In this document: one piece after another, positions 5,766-7,815 of the stretch | How the letters are laid out: each line of letters begins with the position of its first letter | Position numbering within the stretch: position 1 is the stretch's first letter | Source: JACQXM01 sp964569425 | GTDB taxonomy: Bacteria; Planctomycetota; Phycisphaerae; UBA1845 | Assembly (NCBI GenBank): GCA_964569425.1 | Contig: CAZMVD010000167.1 | Span: 1-7,815, forward strand | Length of the DNA: 7,815 bases | Direction of reading: 5' to 3' | Position numbers and translations under genes: made by a program | Notes under the pieces: generated by a model | What the model was told of the DNA's origin: nothing | The model's database searches: none | Seen by the model: only the letters and a program-made list of their open reading frames with translations

Positions 5766-5822
5766 TGCTCCACGCCTCATCCTTTCGGCGTTTCGGCTTT
5801 CAGCGTTTCGGCGTTTCCCGTA

Positions 5823-5854
5823 CAAACCCGTTTCGCGCGAAACATCATTGCGCC
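5823..5854 (+). repeat. 32-bp palindromic module, copy 5
   Basis: This copy contains the longest palindrome of the set, GTTTCGCGCGAAAC at 5829-5842, a perfect 14-bp inverted repeat. The second palindrome has decayed to CATCATTG. It closes copy B exactly as the module at 5519 closes copy A and leads directly into the heptamer tract at 5857. Confidence 0.75.
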
Positions 5855-5856
5855 AA

Positions 5857-5980
5857 CTCTCGCCTCTCGCCCCCCGCCTCACGCCTCCCCTGCTGCCTGC
5901 TGCCTCCCGTTTTGACTTCTCGCCTTTTCCTCTGTCGCCCGCTGCCTGCCCCGTCACTCGCTATTCGCGCCCGCTCCCCC
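5857..5980. repeat. Pyrimidine-rich 7-bp repeat block upstream of the phosphofructokinase gene
   Basis: Heptamers run in one register: CTCTCGC at 5857 and 5864, CCCCCGC, CTCACGC, CTCCCCT, then GCTGCCT at 5892, 5899 and again at 5941. It is the sister of 1679-1809, with 26 of 30 positions shared between 5891-5920 and 1718-1747. It ends just before the candidate promoter at 5989. Confidence 0.75.
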
Positions 5981-5988
5981 CGCCCCGT

Positions 5989-6022
5989 TTGACATCCACG
6001 CACCGCCCGACCATGGTATAAA
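5989..6022 (+). promoter_or_regulatory. Candidate promoter of the phosphofructokinase gene
   Basis: A perfect TTGACA (5989-5994) precedes an extended -10 element, TGGTATAAA (TG at 6014-6015, TATAAA at 6017-6022). The spacing between hexamers is 22 bp, longer than the usual 16-18. The extended -10 may therefore work largely alone, or TTGACA may be coincidental. Initiation near 6029 would leave a leader of about 98 nt. The site lies at the first non-repetitive sequence after the repeat cluster. Confidence 0.4.
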
Positions 6023-6066
6023 CACACGGCGGCGCCAAACGCGCGCAGCGCAGCACGCGGCGCAAA

Positions 6067-6087
6067 GCATGCCACGGAATGGCACGC
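6067..6087 (+). promoter_or_regulatory. Leader hairpin and direct repeat before the phosphofructokinase start
   Basis: TGCCA (6070-6074) and TGGCA (6080-6084) form a stem around CGGAA, extended by GC/GC beyond one mismatch. It lies 40-60 nt before the start codon. Just after it, AGTGTCA occurs twice, at 6107 and 6118, exactly 11 bp apart, with the second copy three bases before the ATG. These could be operator or translational control elements; function is unproven. Confidence 0.3.
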
Positions 6088-6126
6088 GATCACCGCCCCG
6101 CCGGAAAGTGTCATGAGAGTGTCACT

Positions 6127-7512
6127 ATGAACCAGCGAACCATGGGCATCATCGTCGGCGGCGGACCCGCCCCCGGCATCAACGGCGTCATCGGCGCCGC
6201 CGCCATCGAAGCCGTCAACAACGGCCTCAAGGTCCTCGGATTCTACGACGGCCTCAAACACCTCGCCGGCGACGACTTCCGCCCCGCCGAACACACCGTC
6301 GAACTCACCATCCGCGAGATGAGCCGCATCCACTTCGACGGCGGCTCCATCCTCCGCACCTCGCGCACCAGCCTCCTCGATCAGAAAAAACTCAAAACCT
6401 CCATGAAGGTCGAAGCCGACGGCGAAAAAACCGCTCGCGTCCACGAGCGCATGCGCGCCCTCGGCGTCACCCACCTGCTCTCCATCGGCGGCGACGACAC
6501 CGCCCTCAGCGCCCGCTTCATCGCCGAACGCTCCGGCGGAACCATCCGCGTCGTCCACGTCCCCAAGACCATCGACAACGACCTGCCCCTCCCCGGCGAC
6601 ATACCCACCTTCGGCTTCGCCACCGCACGCCACATCGGCGCCCAGATCGTCGCCAACCTCATGGAAGACTCCCGCACCACCCAGCGCTGGTACATCGTCA
6701 TCACCATGGGCCGCAACGCCGGCTTCCTCGCCCTCGGCATCGGAAAAGCCGCCGGCGCCACCCTCACCCTCATCCCCGAAGAATTCCCGGAAGACACCAC
6801 CGTCATGGGCATCGCCGACATCCTCGAAGCCGCCATGCTCAAACGCCGCGCCATGGGCCGACCCGACGGCGTCGCCGTCCTCGCCGAAGGGATTGCCTAC
6901 AAACTCGGCGACCGCGAAGAACTCTCGCAAATGCTCGGCCGACAGGTCCCCGTCGACGCCGCCGGCCACCCCCGCCTCGCCGAAGTGCCCCTCGGCCAGC
7001 TCCTCAAAGAGGAACTCCAACGCCGCTTCGCCGAACGCAAGGAAAGTGTCACCCTGGTGACGCACAACCTCGGCTACGAGCTGCGCTGCGCCCCGCCCGC
7101 CACCTCCGACATGGCCTACACCCGCGACCTCGGCCACGGCGGCGTCAAACTGCTGCTCGACGAATCCAGCCGCCTGCCCCCCGGCGTCATGGTCACCCTC
7201 CAGAGCGGCAACCTCGTGCCCGTGCCGTTCGAGGACATGGTCGACCCGCAGACCAACCGCACGCGCATCCGCCAGGTCGATCTGTGCAGCTACTCCTACA
7301 GCGTCGCCCGCGCCTACATGATCCGCCTCGAACGCGCCGACCTCGAATCGCCCGCCATGCTCGCCGCCATCGCCGCCACCGCCGGCATGACGCCCCAGGA
7401 ATTCACCGCCCGCTTCGCCCGCGTGGCCGAAGAGCCCGACCCCTGCGAAGTGGCCCACCCTATCCCCAACGGCGCCCCCGGCATCACTCGCTCGCCCGTG
7501 CCAAACCTATGA
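6127..7512 (+). CDS. pfp: Diphosphate-dependent phosphofructokinase
   Basis: This 461-residue cytosolic enzyme is predicted to interconvert fructose 6-phosphate and fructose 1,6-bisphosphate using diphosphate, reversibly, in glycolysis and gluconeogenesis. The PFK fold opens with 'IIVGGGPAPGIN' (residues 8-19). 'IGGDD' (120-124) carries Asp124 where ATP enzymes have Gly. 'PKTIDND' (146-152) carries Lys147 where ATP enzymes have Gly. In the family these two residues mark diphosphate use. D150 and D152 are the catalytic aspartates. 'MGRNAG' (194-199), 'AEG' (253-255) and 'LGYELR' (315-320) are fructose-phosphate contacts. The protein is longer than the 320-residue bacterial ATP enzyme, as expected for long PPi types. 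The start at 6127 is preferred because GAGAG lies seven bases before it and the fold begins at once. An in-frame ATG at 6079 would add 16 residues lacking family character. It is intact and monocistronic by appearance. Confidence 0.93.
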   Translation: MNQRTMGIIVGGGPAPGINGVIGAAAIEAVNNGLKVLGFYDGLKHLAGDDFRPAEHTVELTIREMSRIHFDGGSILRTSRTSLLDQKKLKTSMKVEADGEKTARVHERMRALGVTHLLSIGGDDTALSARFIAERSGGTIRVVHVPKTIDNDLPLPGDIPTFGFATARHIGAQIVANLMEDSRTTQRWYIVITMGRNAGFLALGIGKAAGATLTLIPEEFPEDTTVMGIADILEAAMLKRRAMGRPDGVAVLAEGIAYKLGDREELSQMLGRQVPVDAAGHPRLAEVPLGQLLKEELQRRFAERKESVTLVTHNLGYELRCAPPATSDMAYTRDLGHGGVKLLLDESSRLPPGVMVTLQSGNLVPVPFEDMVDPQTNRTRIRQVDLCSYSYSVARAYMIRLERADLESPAMLAAIAATAGMTPQEFTARFARVAEEPDPCEVAHPIPNGAPGITRSPVPNL

Positions 7513-7607
7513 CACCTCCGCGGTGCGCAAGTGCGCTCTGCGCCGCCCCGCCCCCCCCCGGAAATCCCGACTTTCTTCCCGCCCCCCGCGCTGCTACAAC
7601 GGTGCCC

Positions 7608-7636
7608 GCGGCGAAGGCTTCGGACGGCGAAGCCGC
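7608..7636. other. GC-rich hairpin after the phosphofructokinase gene
   Basis: GGCTTC (7616-7621) pairs perfectly with GAAGCC (7629-7634) around a 7-nt loop. An alternative outer pairing is GCGGC (7608-7612) with GCCGC (7632-7636). It is followed by TTT only, about 100 nt after the stop codon, so it is at most a weak terminator. Confidence 0.35.
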
Positions 7637-7638
7637 TT

Positions 7639-7815
7639 TCTGATCCGCGCTCACCACCGCGCAATGGCTCCTCCTGCTCAGCGCCCCAACGGGGCGCCGG
7701 GTTGTAGCCGCGAGTGCAGCGGCGCGGCGGCGCAGCCGGACTCTGATCCGCGCTCACCACCGCGCAATGGCTCCTCCTGCTCAGCGCCCCAACGGGGCGC
7801 CGGGTTGTAGCCGCG
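7639..7815. repeat. 103-bp-period tandem repeat, continuing past the right edge
   Basis: The 74 bp at 7639-7712 recur without a mismatch at 7742-7815, separated by a 29-bp spacer (7713-7741), giving a period of 103 bp. Each copy carries the hairpin GCGCCCC-AAC-GGGGCGC (7681-7697 and 7784-7800) followed by GGGTTGTAGCCGCG. The second copy reaches the window's last base, so the array length is unknown. A frame reads through both copies but gives low-complexity peptide and is not a gene. The identity implies recent duplication or ongoing homogenisation. Confidence 0.9.

Larger units (their letters stand above)
5591..5822 (+). repeat. 160-bp composite repeat unit, copy B (interrupted by scaffold gap)
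   Basis: The left part (5591-5665) matches copy A 5359-5433 with four substitutions, all inside the 32-bp module. The right part (5766-5820) matches 5462-5516 exactly. Bases 5666-5765 are unknown. By homology the missing segment corresponds to the 28 bp at 5434-5461 if only one unit is present, making the unit 160 bp like copy A. Confidence 0.8.

Noticed and set aside
5281..5854. CRISPR array
   Set aside because: The five modules are unevenly spaced (about 40-230 bp), the spacing contains further repeats, and no cas gene is near.
5281..5854. Insertion sequence or MITE
   Set aside because: The palindromic modules are direct, not inverted, at the ends; no transposase fragment or target-site duplication can be identified, and the gap prevents a clean test.
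5096..6021. Several 110-225 codon frames on both strands through the repeat cluster
   Set aside because: All are translations of the repeat units, and some read straight through the 100 undetermined bases.
6079..6126. Upstream ATG extending the phosphofructokinase by 16 residues
   Set aside because: The added peptide (MARDHRPAGKCHESVT) has no family character and overlaps the leader hairpin; the ATG at 6127 has a better ribosome binding site and starts the fold directly.
5845..7458. 537-codon open frame on the minus strand opposite the phosphofructokinase gene
   Set aside because: It is the antisense of a strongly recognisable enzyme gene, its translation is Gly/Ala/Asp/Glu low-complexity, and it arises from C-ending codon bias leaving few stops on the opposite strand.
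7639..7815. CRISPR or integron-type array at the right edge
   Set aside because: The repeat (74 bp) is too long and the spacer (29 bp) is GC-rich low-complexity; with only two copies visible there is no support for either.

Overview
The window is a GC-rich, C-ending-codon piece of an environmental bacterial genome. It is most plausibly a member of Planctomycetota or a close relative, probably a scaffolded metagenome assembly. This placement is an inference from three things: the diphosphate-type phosphofructokinase, the secreted 'FTFQG ... GIGT..P..LHV' protein of a kind common in that phylum, and intergenic DNA packed with degenerate heptamer and 40-bp repeats. No rRNA, tRNA, CRISPR array or transposase gene was seen.

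Layout. Bases 1-774 (+) hold the C-terminal part of a multi-pass membrane protein that begins left of the window. It is followed at 830-1405 (+) by a small two-helix membrane protein with an NTF2-like outer domain; the two look co-transcribed. Bases 1406-1773 are a non-coding 7-nt and 8-nt repeat field lying between convergent genes. A family 2 glycosyltransferase (2559-1774, -) ends inside that field, and its last eleven codons are repeat-derived. Bases 2560-2922 carry an array of a 40-bp tandem repeat. Bases 4917-2923 (-) encode a 664-residue secreted fibre-like protein with a signal peptide, four GIGT-type repeats and a C-terminal beta-rich domain. Bases 4918-6126 are a 1.2-kb repeat-rich intergenic region. 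It contains five copies of a 32-bp palindromic module, two copies of a 160-bp unit, a 19-bp C6/G6 palindrome and a 100-N scaffold gap lying inside the second long copy. Bases 6127-7512 (+) encode an intact phosphofructokinase with the residues diagnostic of diphosphate dependence. Bases 7513-7815 hold hairpins and a 103-bp-period tandem repeat that runs off the right edge.

The genes do not form one pathway. The phosphofructokinase is a central glycolysis/gluconeogenesis enzyme with its own candidate promoter. The glycosyltransferase and the secreted protein are both surface-related, but a 363-bp repeat-bearing gap separates them, so joint function is not supported. The most distinctive content is the intergenic DNA: every intergenic stretch over 300 bp carries repeats of one or more families, and one family extends into a coding sequence. 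I see no convincing new defence or mobile system; the repeats are the part that most merits a second look.
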